Part shown: in pieces, positions 40,554-51,257 of the stretch | Layout: the number at the start of each line of letters is the position of its first letter | Position numbering within the stretch: position 1 is the stretch's first letter | Assembly: GCF_021018805.1 (NCBI RefSeq) | Contig: NC_086248.1 | Span: forward strand, 25,862,922-25,926,921 | Direction of reading: 5' to 3' | DNA: 64,000 nt | DNA from: Prinia subflava | Lineage: Eukaryota; Chordata; Aves; Passeriformes; Cisticolidae | Translations under genes and position numbers: made by a program | Notes under the pieces: model-generated | What the model saw: the letters and a program-made list of their open reading frames with translations, nothing else | Databases searched by the model: none | Told to the model about the DNA's origin: nothing

Positions 40554-42798
40554 GAGGGGGAAAATGGGCAGTCTTATCTTTATAAGTAAACCCACTGTGG
40601 CAAATCAGAAGCATTTTTCTGGAACACTTATCACTTGTGTGCCCTTCTGCAGTTTCTCACAGCAACACAACTGTTCTCAACCTCAGGTTTTAGAAGCCAA
40701 CATGAAATAACACAGCACTTTCAAGTCAGAGTGAATGCTTGAGGCTCTGAGCTCCAAAGCAAATCTACACTTACGCATTTTATACAAAATGTACTGGCAT
40801 CAAAAATGCTTAGGACACCATAAAATGAACACCTGGCTGGCATCGTTAGGGATATAGCTGATTGCACATTACATTCAAAGGAACAGAAATGCAGAGTCTC
40901 AAAACACTGTTTCATCATGAATATAACCCAGAAATTATTCACTACTACAGAGATTCTTCCACCAGGATCCCATTTTCTTCTGGCACCCCCCCAAAAAAAT
41001 TCTTCCCATTCTATAAATTTTCTTTCTATTTATACCGGTGTATTAATTTTAACTTTCTTAAGTAGTAACATTCTTACCTTGGTTAAGTGTTTCAACAGTC
41101 ATCATATGTTAGACTCTACAACAAATCTCTAGAAAGCTTGACAGATGGTGTTTTGAAGGATAACGCCAGGTACTTGGTGTGAATCTGACATTAGCATTCT
41201 CTCAGACAACTCACCTTCATATTTTAAAAAATCCAGTGAATTAATGCATAGTCTGACTTATGCTAAGAAGGAATGAGAAAACTGTTCATTATTCAATCTC
41301 ACAGTAGCTCAAAATGCAACTTCCACATGAACTTGATGCCTAGAAAAAACAATTTTATTTTCCGTTTTTTAACTTTTCTTTGCCTACTTTCAGATTTGTC
41401 CTTCCTGCCTTTTCCTCCTTTCCCAGACACACACACACTCTCAGTGGATACTTCCCCCCTCTGGGAAAAGATCGAACTGCAAGGTTCAAAAAATATATTC
41501 CTCTAAGAAATAAGGACTTTGTTTATGGTATGATTATTAGAAAAATAACTGTAAAAAGCAGCATGGCTGACTCTTTAGCAGCAAGGCAGCTATGACAAAA
41601 GAGTACTAAATGGGTCTGTCACCACACTGAAATCAGTATGAATTTCAAAGCTATAAAACAGAAGCACTCCAACAAAACCTAGACTCGGTATCTTCATTCA
41701 CAATCAATAGAACATACATTAAGGAAAGACAATATGAAAAGTGCTGACAGAGGAAAAACACTTACTGCTTAGCATGGTAAATCTGAATTAGTTATGATTT
41801 TCTTTAAGTCATAAACAGAATTTGGGAAATTATTTGCCAACTCTGAATGTGAGTTTATTTGAATATGTGACTCTCAAGGGCCTGACCATACATTTCTTTG
41901 CTTTAGTCTAATTTAAGAGTTTGATAGGCTGTCTTGATTTATGCATCATTCTTTACTACTTCTTTTCAACATTAGGTTCCAAGTTTAACAGGGTTTGTTT
42001 TTTAAAGACTATTAAAAATCGAAAAAGAAAAACATGTATAAGAGGAACATAATGGATTACACTGGCAAAAGTTGAAACTCAGTACCACGAGGTCTTCACT
42101 CAACAGCTACATTGAGCATTTATTAAGAGGCTAAACGATAAACTTTCTAAAAAACCTCTAGCTGAGGTCCAACTAAACCTCTACTCCAACTAAAGCAAGG
42201 AAAGCAGGGTGAATTAGACTGAGTAACAAAATGTTATGACCAGTGTATTCTGATCCCCGCACAAAGCCAAGGGGAAATCATCATGTCCTGGATAAAACTG
42301 TCATGAAATTGATAAGCCATATCCAATCAATGTCTGACATCGCGCAGTCGACTGAAACAGCACCGCATTAACGGCATAATAGTATTACCATATAAACCGT
42401 ATTACTTCAGCGTGGAAAACAAGATATAACGAGTGCAATGAGACACAGCATCTGTCTTTGTGTAAGTGAGCCCGGGAACCAGGGGAGCGCCTCCCGCAGA
42501 GGCGCACCAGCCGCGGCAGAGCCGGCGCACGGCGGGCGAGCGCGGGCGGCGCGGAGCGGGGCACCGGCCGCAGCCGCCGGGGGCTGCTGTCGGACGGGTC
42601 CCTCGGCGCGGCTCCGGACGCCCGAGCCCCGAACCGCCGCCGCCCCGAGCCCACGCGCGGCCGGGTCCCGCCGCGGACCGCTCCGCCGCCAGCCCGCCCG
42701 CCCGGAGACCCGATTTCGTTCCGTGTCAATCGGCCGCGGCCGCCGAGCGCCGACCCCGAGGAGCGCCCCGGCCGGGGGAGCACGGAGCGGAACCTCAC

Positions 42799-42889
42799 CG
42801 TCTTCCAGGAGGCGCATCGCGTGAACAAAGCAGGGATCCAGGCTGTCCTTCTCGGCCATCAGCTCGGGCAGGTACTTGTCCTGCTCCAT
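42799..42889 (-). CDS. KHDRBS2: KHDRBS2 (SLM-1) coding exon 1, STAR-family RNA-binding protein
   Basis: The first 30 codons plus one base read on the minus strand. The peptide begins MEQDKYLPELMAEKDSLDP and continues through F-V-H-A-M-R-L-L. This is the QUA1 dimerisation segment shared by Sam68 (KHDRBS1), KHDRBS2 and KHDRBS3, nuclear proteins that bind A/U-rich RNA and control alternative splicing, mainly in neurons for KHDRBS2. KHDRBS2 is preferred because Lys is residue 5 and F-V-H-A replaces the F-T-H-A remembered for KHDRBS3 and Sam68. The ATG at 42889 has a strong context (G at -3 and +4). The exon ends G|GTGAGG with the donor GT at 42798..42797, leaving phase 1, which matches a following Glu codon as in the family. 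Residue 20 is Cys where relatives have Ser, and residues 29-30 are Glu-Asp rather than Ala-Glu. The KH and QUA2 domains lie on later exons outside the window. KHDRBS3 is the alternative. Confidence 0.82.
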
Positions 42890-43208
42890 CGCCGCGGGCA
42901 CGCCGGGCGGGCTGCGCGGGATGTGGGGCTCGCCGCTCCGCGCCCTCGGCCGCCCGCTCGCCGGTGGCCGCGCCGGGGCCGCCCCGCAGGTGCCGCCGCC
43001 CCTCCCGCGGCGGGCGCTGCCCCGGCCCCGGCCCCGCCTCCGCCTTCCCCTCGCGCCGCGCGGGGGCGGGCACGTGCGCGGGTCGCCGCGCGCCGCTGCT
43101 CGCGCGCTTTCGCCCCCGCGCCTCCTCCTCCCGCCACTGAGCGACCCGCGGCCACCCGCGGCCTTAAGTAGGGAGGCGGGGCCAGCCGGGCCCGCCCCCG
43201 CCGCTCCC

Positions 43209-43213
43209 ATTGG
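43209..43213 (-). promoter_or_regulatory. CCAAT box 1 (NF-Y type)
   Basis: ATTGG on the plus strand gives CCAAT on the coding strand, in the context CGCCAATGG, about 320 bp upstream of the ATG. Purines downstream fit an NF-Y site. Confidence 0.55.
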
Positions 43214-43248
43214 CGGCTGCGCCCCGCCGGGGGCAGGCTCGCCGCGCC

Positions 43249-43253
43249 ATTGG
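43249..43253 (-). promoter_or_regulatory. CCAAT box 2 (NF-Y type)
   Basis: Second CCAAT on the coding strand, context AGCCAATGG, exactly 40 bp upstream of box 1. Paired CCAAT boxes at roughly three to four helical turns are typical of NF-Y-driven promoters. Confidence 0.55.
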
Positions 43254-43309
43254 CTGTCGCCAGGCGGGGGCCCGCGGGCGGCGGGGCCGGAGAGGGGGCG
43301 TGCGCGAAG

Positions 43310-43382
43310 GTGTGTGTCTGCGTGTGTCTGCGTGTGTCTGTGTGTGTGTCTGTGTGTCTGTATGTCTGCCTCTCTCTGTCTG
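43310..43382. repeat. (TGTC/TG)n microsatellite, left part
   Basis: Imperfect repeat of TGTGTGTCTGCG-type units ending in CTCTCTGTCTG. It stops abruptly at the LTR boundary and resumes at 43819. Confidence 0.85.
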
Positions 43383-43818
43383 TGTAGTGGTTTAGGGCTG
43401 GTATTCCCTAATTTACTGCTCCCACTAAAGCCACGCTGCCACTCGCTCCCCCCACCCCTTTTCCCCTTCCTTGTGGCAAGCCAGAGAGGAGAACTGGAGG
43501 AATCGAAAGTAAAGATCACTGGTTGGGATATTTACTGGAAACAGCAATGAGATAAGAAAATGAACAGTAACAACAACGATATTAATAGCAAAAGTGTTTG
43601 AGAGAGATAAGTGATTCTCATGCAAAATGCTCAGAATCAGGGTTACCCCACCGGTCTCACCCCGCGCTTACTGGACCCTCTCTAAGGAAGAGACTCCCTT
43701 CCCCCATAACCCCAGCGCCGGCAGTGACCTGAGGTGATGGCAGAAAAACCTCTGGGTCCTGGCCATGCCCCCTTCTGGCTACGGCAAATTTAACTCTGTC
43801 CAGGCAGGAACCGGGCCA
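43383..43818 (-). mobile_element. Solo LTR of an avian endogenous retrovirus inside the KHDRBS2 CpG island
   Basis: A 436-bp block beginning TGTAGTGGTTTAGGG and ending GGGCCA on the plus strand, so it has the TG...CA ends of an LTR. It is flanked on both sides by GTCTG (43378..43382 and 43819..43823), compatible with a 5-bp target duplication, although the site lies in a GTCTG-rich microsatellite that makes the duplication ambiguous. The sequence resembles the large avian LTR group whose antisense starts TGTGGTGGTTTA. By that likeness the sense strand is minus, the same as KHDRBS2. No internal retroviral genes adjoin it. It is much less GC-rich than the island on either side. Family assignment is from memory. 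Confidence 0.72.
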
Positions 43819-43870
43819 GTCTGTCTGTCACTGTGCGTGCCTTTGTCTGTCTGTGTGTCTGTCTTTGTGC
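43819..43870. repeat. (TGTC)n microsatellite, right part
   Basis: GTCTGTCTGT-type repeat that continues the left part across the LTR insertion. Confidence 0.8.
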
Positions 43871-44465
43871 AGCTGCGTGCCGCCGGTGTCGCTGCGCTGG
43901 CCGCCCTGCCGTGCCCGCCGGTTCTCTCCCGGCATCCGGCGTGCGGCGGCCGCGGCCCGGAGCGTGTAGCCGTGGCCGTGTCCCTACGCGCGGCCGCGGC
44001 TCTGTGCCCGCCCTGACTCCGCGCCGCCTGCGCGGTGTCCGCCCCGCCTGCCCGCACCGCTCGCCGGGCGCTGTCCGCCGTGCTGAAGCCGGAAGGCGGC
44101 GGGGCTGCCCGGCTCTCCGGCGCTGCCCTCTTCCTTCTCGCCCCGGCGCCCGCCGCAGCCCCCTGCGCCTCCCCCGAGCTCCGCCGCGATGCCCGGGCTC
44201 CTCGGCCCTCCGGGGTCCCGGGAGACGCCTCGCTAAAGCGGTGCCGCATCGGCGGCGTGGCCGTGCTGGAGCTGCCAGACAGCTTCTCCCCCGAGGATGC
44301 GATCAGAGCATCGGCGACCGGGCACCGCCGGTCACAGACAGCGCCGAAAATGTCTGCCCGTGCCGGCTGCTCGGCGCTGGAGAGGGCGCAGCAGGGGCCC
44401 GGCGGCCCCGAGGGAAAGGGGCGATCTCTGTCGAGGAATGCCTGCTGCCGCTGCCACGGCCCCAC
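43860..44465. promoter_or_regulatory. CpG island, distal half
   Basis: GC-rich, CG-dense DNA that resumes beyond the LTR at 43383..43818 and fades near 44470 into AT-rich DNA. It was presumably continuous with the gene-proximal half before the insertion. It may hold distal promoter elements of KHDRBS2 or a divergent non-coding transcript start. The open frames in it (for example 220 and 228 codons) have GC-driven composition and no recognisable domain. Confidence 0.75.
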
Positions 44466-45854
44466 CTGACAGAATCAGAGCTATTATACAATTAAACTGT
44501 CTGCACCGGGGTAAATAAAATTGATTTTAATTAGAGTTTAGCTTTAAGTGTACATTTACTTTAGGTTTTATTTATTCAGGATTTCCCCCCAACAGACCAT
44601 ACAGTAAACTGTTTTGATTTTGAAAGTAAACGAAAGATGCCTAACTCATCTCAACTCATTAAAACTCTATTTGTGGGACTTCAAGAAGAAGCAGTCTATG
44701 GCACCATACACCTTTTCGTGCTCAAGCCCTATGCCACATTCTTTCTTAGTATGTACCACTAATACTACTAACTGAGTATTTACTCTAATGAAATAGACAG
44801 TTGTTACAATAATACATTTGTGAATGGCCTAGTACTGTTCATTTCAAGGTGTTGTGGTGGTGGTGGTTTTGTGTTGGTTTAGGGGAGTTGGCAGAGGAAG
44901 AAGGAATAAAGAAAGATAAAAATCAAAGCAAAATCTTTATAATGGCATCCACAAAGTTTTGAATGTGTTGTACAGACATTACATAAAAATTTGGTCTGTA
45001 ATGTTTTCAAAATCCTAAGGTATATACAGGCAACATTTACGCAATTTCCACTCGGCATGCAGATAATTGAGGGACTGCATGTGTTTACAAAAATATGCAG
45101 AGAATGTTTGTGACCGATGCTTATTATTCTGCAGTATTTCCAGTAGTGAGGGATAAAATACCTGAGAACCAATCTCCCTGCTGAGAAAGAATATTAGCAG
45201 GAAAAGAGTTGATTTCAGCAAACTTAGAAAACACTGAAGAAGCAGAGAAGACTGATAGCAGAATTGAAAGGTTTAATAGTTAATCAGCTTTTACTACAAA
45301 TTGTGTGTGGGGCTAAAGGGAAGACATAAGTCCTTCTTTAAAAAACAAACAAATAAAACAAAGAAAAGCACAGAACTAAGATAGTTTATTAATAATTTAC
45401 CCTGATTCAATTTACCGCATGAATAGTTCTCCTTTCCTGTTTAACGGCATAGGAGAAATGGCAGTGTTTGCAATAGCTCGGGTCTGTCTTGCTCGAGAGA
45501 TCACCTATCTCATCAGACTGTATTTCTCCACCTCTCTTTTTCAGAATAATTCAGGCTGGTGCTCCTCAGTTCAGAACAAGAGAAGACCAGTGGTAGGTGT
45601 GTTTTCTTAAAGAAACTTCAAGATGAATGTAAGCCATCCCCTCAGAAGTACTCCTGGTCTGGTAGCTTTCAAAACATGCCATATGGTCATATACATGGAA
45701 AATGAATTTTGGGGGTCTTCCATCTGGGGTGTTATAAGAATGATGTTACTTTAGTCTGCTGAATTGTACTTAACGTACTTAGATCACAGGAAGCTTTGAT
45801 TTAAACACCTTTAAGTTTATTAAACAGTGGGAAGTGCAACATTCATTATAAGCT

Positions 45855-45868
45855 CTTTTTTTTTTTTT
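45855..45868. repeat. Short T run
   Basis: Fourteen T in a row. Confidence 0.8.
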
Positions 45869-48800
45869 CTGGTCAAAGGAGTAGACAGCAGGTTTCATTG
45901 CACATCTTTTTACAGCAAACTGGGAAGAAACAAGTTCCCCATAAGTTCATTTTTGAAAAATTATAAAGAGAAATTGACTTTCAGTGATACTTAGGTTGCA
46001 AAGCCATTCAGATACCTTTCTGAATTTTACCTTACACCTCATTAATAAAAAAAGGCATTAAAATCTGTCAGACAGGAAATATAGACCTGTAATAACATGA
46101 AACATGACTTCATTGCTAGTTGGAGATCAAATTTTTCACAGCTACTAAAACCCAAAGACACATTTTACAACTCTTTAGTTTGAAGTGTCAAGCCAAATTG
46201 AAGTTTATCTGTACTATATTTTATTGCTAAGTCTGATTATGAAGTGGATCACAGCATACCAGATTGCAGCTTATTCAAAGACAGAGCAGGTAACAATCAT
46301 TATGTATTTTTGCCAGTGCCATCCAAATACATTGTATTATCAAGTAGAATTGAAGTCAAAAGGCAGTGGATGCAAACAATTGAAGGAAAAACTCCAAACC
46401 TTGCACATGCTTATTCAAAAATTATTAATTTTTTTTGGAGAATATGCAGTAGAATGAATGGTCAGTGTGAGAACAATTACAATGAATTACCCTTCTGACA
46501 TCTCACAGTAAAGGTGATACAATAATTTAAATGAATAGTTAACTATGTGTGTGTGAGTATACGTAGGACCTCATACATCAAAAAATTGGAATAGTCAAGA
46601 GTTTTTATTTCAGAAATTAAATTTGCTTTCCATTTTCTTTACTGGTTCATTTGCTTTAGGTATGGAAAGGGTTATCTGATTCCTGAACTAACTGCAGATG
46701 AGCATAAAAAAATAGGGACTTTCTTCTATAAGTAACCATCTCCTTCTCTGAAAGCAGAATTATAATTAACATTATAAGTAATAAAGAAGCATCAGAACAT
46801 GTGCCAAAAAGAGGGAATGACCCCACCTCCTTTACTGCAGTTTATTTAATTCTTTCTTTGAATACAGTCTGTACCCAGATGATCTCTGCATGCTGTCCTC
46901 TGGATACCAGTTCTTGTACCTCGTGATTTCATGGTTTGATTATGGGGCAAGTGAACATGCACAAAGCTTGTTTCCATGTAACAACACTCAGATGATGTAC
47001 TGGGCTTTGGCCAGTGGTGGGTCCAGATGGAAGTGGCTACACCCTCTCCTTGCACTGAGACTCCTGCACTGCCAACAGCTTGCTGTATAATCCAGAAGGG
47101 AAGTGTGCATCAGCAAGTGCTCAAGTCACTGTAGATCACCTTCAGACTACCCTAGGCACAGCAAAAGACAGCTGCATATGGTCCAACAGACAGATGGTTG
47201 ATCTCTGTGGTAAGTCCCTGATTTCAACATGGTGTTGGTCTCTTCACTCATACCACTGAATAAACACTGATTTTCTTAAATAGAGACAATTCTTACAGAT
47301 TAGTTATTATTCTATACAAATCAAATAAATCAGCTTCAGTTAAAAAAAATCAGTACTTATTTCCTTTCAAGACATTAAATAGTTGCATCAACTCAGTGAG
47401 CCCAGGAGAGTTCAGTGTGAGTTCCTGGTGTAAAACAAATTCTGCCTTATGCTAGAACTGGGTTTATGACACCCACACTGCAAATTCTTAGTTCATCAAA
47501 ACACATCAAATAAAATTATGTATGTTACAGCTCTAGTTCATGTTAGCATTCTTGTGATGCTGTAAAGAAGAAGTAACAGAAAGTATAATTCAGGACAAAT
47601 GCCATGGAAGGTAGCATGACTTCACTGAAAGGTCTCCTTCGTCATTAATTTGGGATCATTTTAAGCATTTAATGAAGTATAAAATAGCAGCTGAATACAG
47701 AAAAAATGCTTAAATAGAAACAAACAGCAAAGAATAAAATGCAGTCTGTCTTCTGCAGAATGTCTGTCTTCTTTCTTCCTTGTGATGCTAACAAAACGAT
47801 AGAGAAATTTTGACTCTATAACATAACTATCATTTTCTCCTCTCCACACCAGACCTTATATTTTGCTTGCTTATATTTGAATTTCTACTGTTCTACCTCT
47901 GCTGTTCATTCTGACCTTTATATTACAGTTTATCCATTGAGGGTAGCTCAAACACTTCCACAAAAATCTTCTCAGTGATCATAGCACAGTCTCCATTCAC
48001 CCGGTCTCTCTAACCTCACTGCAATCAATAAGCCTGAACTTATCTTTCAACATCCTCTCCAAGATTTAGAGCTGTACCTTTTTATATAAAACCTGTTTAC
48101 ATGGCTTCCTGATTTCCTTTTCACTTGATACAAAATAATTCCTTTCTTTTACTTTTTCCCTTTCTGCATATTGTTTCCACTGTTCTTTCCCATACACAAG
48201 TCTCCCTTTAATAAAAATTTCTCCCTTGAGGGGTAACAAGAAGAAGGAGAAGAACTAATGGACAAACTGTGGTACAAAGAAGGTGATATGTGTTTGGAAT
48301 AGTAGAATTACAGTTTCCAGACTCCTAGGACTCCTCTTTGAGCTAATCCTTCAGTTCATAGTTATGTGCCAATTATTCAGCCCAGCAAATTAGAGAATTT
48401 GGTAGTCTCACAGGGCTTTAGGCATGTAAAAATCACGTCTGAGTCTAGTCCAGTCATCACAGACACCCTTTACAGTCAGGAGGTTGAAACAGGCTCTTGC
48501 AGCTGTTTATTCATCTGACCTGCAAGTACCTATCTTTGGTTGAGATGAGTCATCCTATGCAAAATCTGATTTCTCTCCACTGGATATAAAGTCAGTAACT
48601 AGATTAAACGTAAGCATCTATCTTGTACATAACAACATTAATACAAATGAATTCAAGCAGATTTCAGTAGTGTATGACAATAGAGTCCTGAAGAGTTTCT
48701 CATAATATAACAGATGAAGGAACAGAAAAATAACTCTTCCAAAAAGTGCACGTGGTTTGCATGACAAAATATATTCTACTTTAGGCATACAGCAACAGAA

Positions 48801-49137
48801 AGAGAGAGCATGCTCAAAATAAAATGACAGAATTTATTTGAGAAAAAAAAAAGATGAGCGATGAATACATATAGTTTATCTAAGATGGAAATGAATGTAC
48901 AGATGCACAAAGAAAATACTATATCCAAATGAGAATAAAATTGTTTAGGGGATGCAGAGGATATAAGCTAGAAATAAGGAGATTATATTACACATAAGAA
49001 AATGTATATTGAGTATAACAAGCTACTTTTACCATTTAATTTAGCAAGTGAACTTTCATGAGAATTAGAAAGCAAATAAAGGGAAGCTTGTAGGTATGGA
49101 TAAAAGAAAGCTGGTAATACATAGTTCTGCTTTTCAG

Positions 49138-49191
49138 TGGATTTGTTTTGCTTTGTTTTGGGGATTTGGTGGGATTTCTTTGGTTGGTTGG
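49138..49191. repeat. G/T-rich low-complexity tract, left of LTR
   Basis: TTTTG, TTGG and GGGATTT units, ending in TTGGTTGGTTGG at the LTR. It was continuous with the tract on the other side before insertion. Confidence 0.7.
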
Positions 49192-49696
49192 TGACACGAG
49201 CCAATAGAACCCCAGCTAGCTCTGATTCCCGGCTGTGCCAGGGGCTGTTCCCAAATCTGCCAGCAGTCTCAGGTAACAGTGCAGAACAAGGCTGTTCCTC
49301 TATGGCAACAGGGGCTGCAGTGTCCAGGCTTCGGAGCAAGGACTAGACAAGGCTTTTTTCTGTATGATTTCTCAGAGATCTTTATTCCCCAAGAGGGGAG
49401 GATGAAAAAGAGGATGAGACAAAGCCCGTGCATACTTTTAAACCAGGGGGTGAAGGGCGTGAAACAAACAGGTGATTGGCCCCAGGACAGACGGACAGGG
49501 GTTTTTCCATAACGTAGGGCAGGGGCAGGGGAAAGATGGACAGCTGACCCAAGCTTCCAGAGACAGGGCTGGGGCAGGAGAGGTGGACAAAGAGACAGGG
49601 AGGAGAGACATTTGGACAGTACCTGGCTTATCGGGGTGGGGGAAACAGGGAGGAACCATTGGGATACATAACTCCAAAACAAAAACCCACCACCAC
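49192..49696 (-). mobile_element. Solo LTR, 505 bp, with 6-bp target duplication
   Basis: Plus-strand ends TGACACGAG...CACCACA give TG...CA termini, and both sides carry GGTTGG (49186..49191 and 49697..49702). On the minus strand, in order, there are a CCAAT-like GGCCAATCACC, a TATA-like GGTTTAAAAGTATG (49429..49442), and a polyadenylation signal GGGGAATAAAG (49380..49390) about 50 bp later. This is the U3-R-U5 layout of a retroviral LTR with a short R. No internal region adjoins it. It interrupts a G/T-rich tract. Open frames in it (up to 137 codons) are chance. Confidence 0.78.
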
Positions 49697-49771
49697 AGGT
49701 TGGTTGCTTGGTTAGTTGGTTGGTTTTGGGGTTGGTGGGTTTTTTGCAGGGTTTGTTGGTTATTTTTTTTC
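49697..49771. repeat. G/T-rich low-complexity tract, right of LTR
   Basis: GGTTGGTTGCTTGG-type units followed by T runs, matching the style of the tract left of the LTR. Confidence 0.7.
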
Positions 49772-51257
49772 AGTGCATTCATAGATTTTACCCAGTTTTG
49801 GTTTACGTTCTCTTCAGAGAATATGTATCTGTAATTGATTAATTAGCAGCTGGATTTAGTTAACTTTGCCTCCTTAAGATACAATGGAAACAACTCTCTG
49901 ATCTCAGTTATTTTATTGATCAGGTACACAAAGCCCAAATCCAGACAATGAGATAAAATGTTGTGTTATTAATCCATTGGTCTGTTGCAATTTTGCAAAA
50001 CCTGAAATGAGGAAAATTCAACAAATGATTTAATATAAGCTTTACAATTTACAATGTATAACTCTAGAGAATTTAGCCACTTCCTACTTACTCATAAGAA
50101 GTGTAGAAGTATAAATGGAAAATTCCAGACTAATCACTCACAGATGGTATTTCTCTGTCAATCTTAAAATGCAATATACAAAACTAGAGGATATCCAAAA
50201 TATCACCAAACTGAACAAAGAAGAAAATTCTCCACTAAACAAGTTTCAAGATATTTGACCATATTAAAAGGTCAGAAAGAGCTCAACTAACTCTCCAAAC
50301 CTTAGACAAGCATTATGGCAATTTTGTTCAAAATGAAATGTGACTTAGGGAAAGGTGTGACACCATACAGCATCTTTATAATTTCATATACTTTTAGGCA
50401 TTAGGTTACAAAATTGTATATTAAAAATGCATTTGAAGTGTATAATACTAGCAACTTTACAGTTTAAGAACAATGCTACATGCTAAATAAAGGATTAGAA
50501 GTTATTACCCTCCACGACCTTTGAAGAGAGAAGCTTTGGAATATTAAAAGTACCTAAATATCTCCACTTTTTATACAAAACTATTTTAGGCAGAATACTT
50601 CAGTAGGAACCTTTAGAAGCCCCTATGTATCTAATTCAGGATTAAATACAGGTGTTATCACCAGTATGGAACAAAACAAAACAAAATTCCATGAAAAATA
50701 TTTTCTTTCAAAATATGTATTCTAGTTCAGCAGATGAAGTGAAGTAATATTCATCCCACTCATAAAGATTTGTCTGTTTTTAAAGAAGTCATAGAATCAA
50801 TACTTCACATATGTTTCAGTCTTACTGGATCACAGCACAAACATTTTCTTGAAGAATCGCTGAATGATGAAAAAGATGTTTATAAAACAAAAAATAATTT
50901 GAAAATCACATTAGAAAATTATTAGCTGTAAATCATGGCACAGTGTTTTAAATTATTTCACAAATTATTTGATCAAAACTGAGCATATCTGAATGTAATA
51001 TTTTAATGCATAATAGGAGACAGATTTCGAGTTCAGAAGAATAAAGAACAGTAATAGCTTTTTAGTCATTTTTCTCAAAGTTCTCCATGAAAAGACTTTC
51101 AAATTTACAGTTTTTCATTTAGATAAGAGTGCTTTGACTCCTAAAATATCCATAGTCCAGAATGAGCATTCCCATCCATAAGATTTAGAAAAACCAATAT
51201 GAACCCAAATTATAAAACCTTCAGATGATGAAGAGTTTCAAAACTTTCAAAACATAC

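Larger units (their letters stand above)
1..42798 (-). other. Presumed part of KHDRBS2 intron 1
   Basis: The minus-strand DNA after the exon 1 donor holds no sequence that I recognise as KHDRBS2 exon 2 (the E-I-E-K-F-Q segment) or the KH-domain exons, so the first intron would exceed 42.8 kb. Large introns are normal for this gene in vertebrates. The stretch is AT-rich, with frequent stops in all frames and only scattered short open frames that resemble no known protein. It contains the CR1, retroviral and simple-repeat features listed separately. Outside those, for example 4.3..11.0, 26.3..39.2 and 41..42.4 kb, I see nothing specific. The upper part is firm by position; that the intron runs unbroken to base 1 is inference. 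Confidence 0.6.
42465..43309. promoter_or_regulatory. CpG island, gene-proximal half
   Basis: Dense CG dinucleotides and very high GC, in sharp contrast with AT-rich flanks on the intron side, where the change occurs near 42440..42470. The island covers the promoter, exon 1 and the first 330 bp of intron 1. Long open frames on both strands here (up to 370 codons) result from the lack of A/T-containing stop codons, not from real genes, apart from the KHDRBS2 exon itself. Confidence 0.85.
42890..43309 (-). promoter_or_regulatory. KHDRBS2 proximal promoter and 5' leader region
   Basis: Very GC-rich DNA directly upstream of the start codon on the minus strand. It contains two CCAAT boxes 40 bp apart and several GC boxes of the Sp1 type, for example in the C-rich stretch around 43187..43200 and near 43172..43185. 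There is no convincing TATA box; a CTTAAG-like element near 43165 is weak. This is the layout of a CpG-island promoter with dispersed initiation. The transcription start cannot be fixed from sequence. The ATG frame stays open upstream through this whole region, so a longer N-terminus cannot be excluded by stop codons alone. Confidence 0.65.

Noticed and set aside
42407..43519. 370-codon minus-strand open frame, and several frames over 200 codons on the plus strand in the CpG island
   Set aside because: Low-complexity Ala/Arg/Pro/Gly composition from GC-rich DNA without stops; only the KHDRBS2 exon 1 part resembles a known protein.
49269..49834. Overlapping frames of 114 to 137 codons
   Set aside because: Explained by the solo LTR and the flanking G/T tract.
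49930..50000. Possible last exon on the minus strand after a CCTCATTTCAG acceptor, with AATAAA soon after a stop
   Set aside because: Phase does not join sensibly to the exon-like stretch at 51258, and the peptide is not recognisable.
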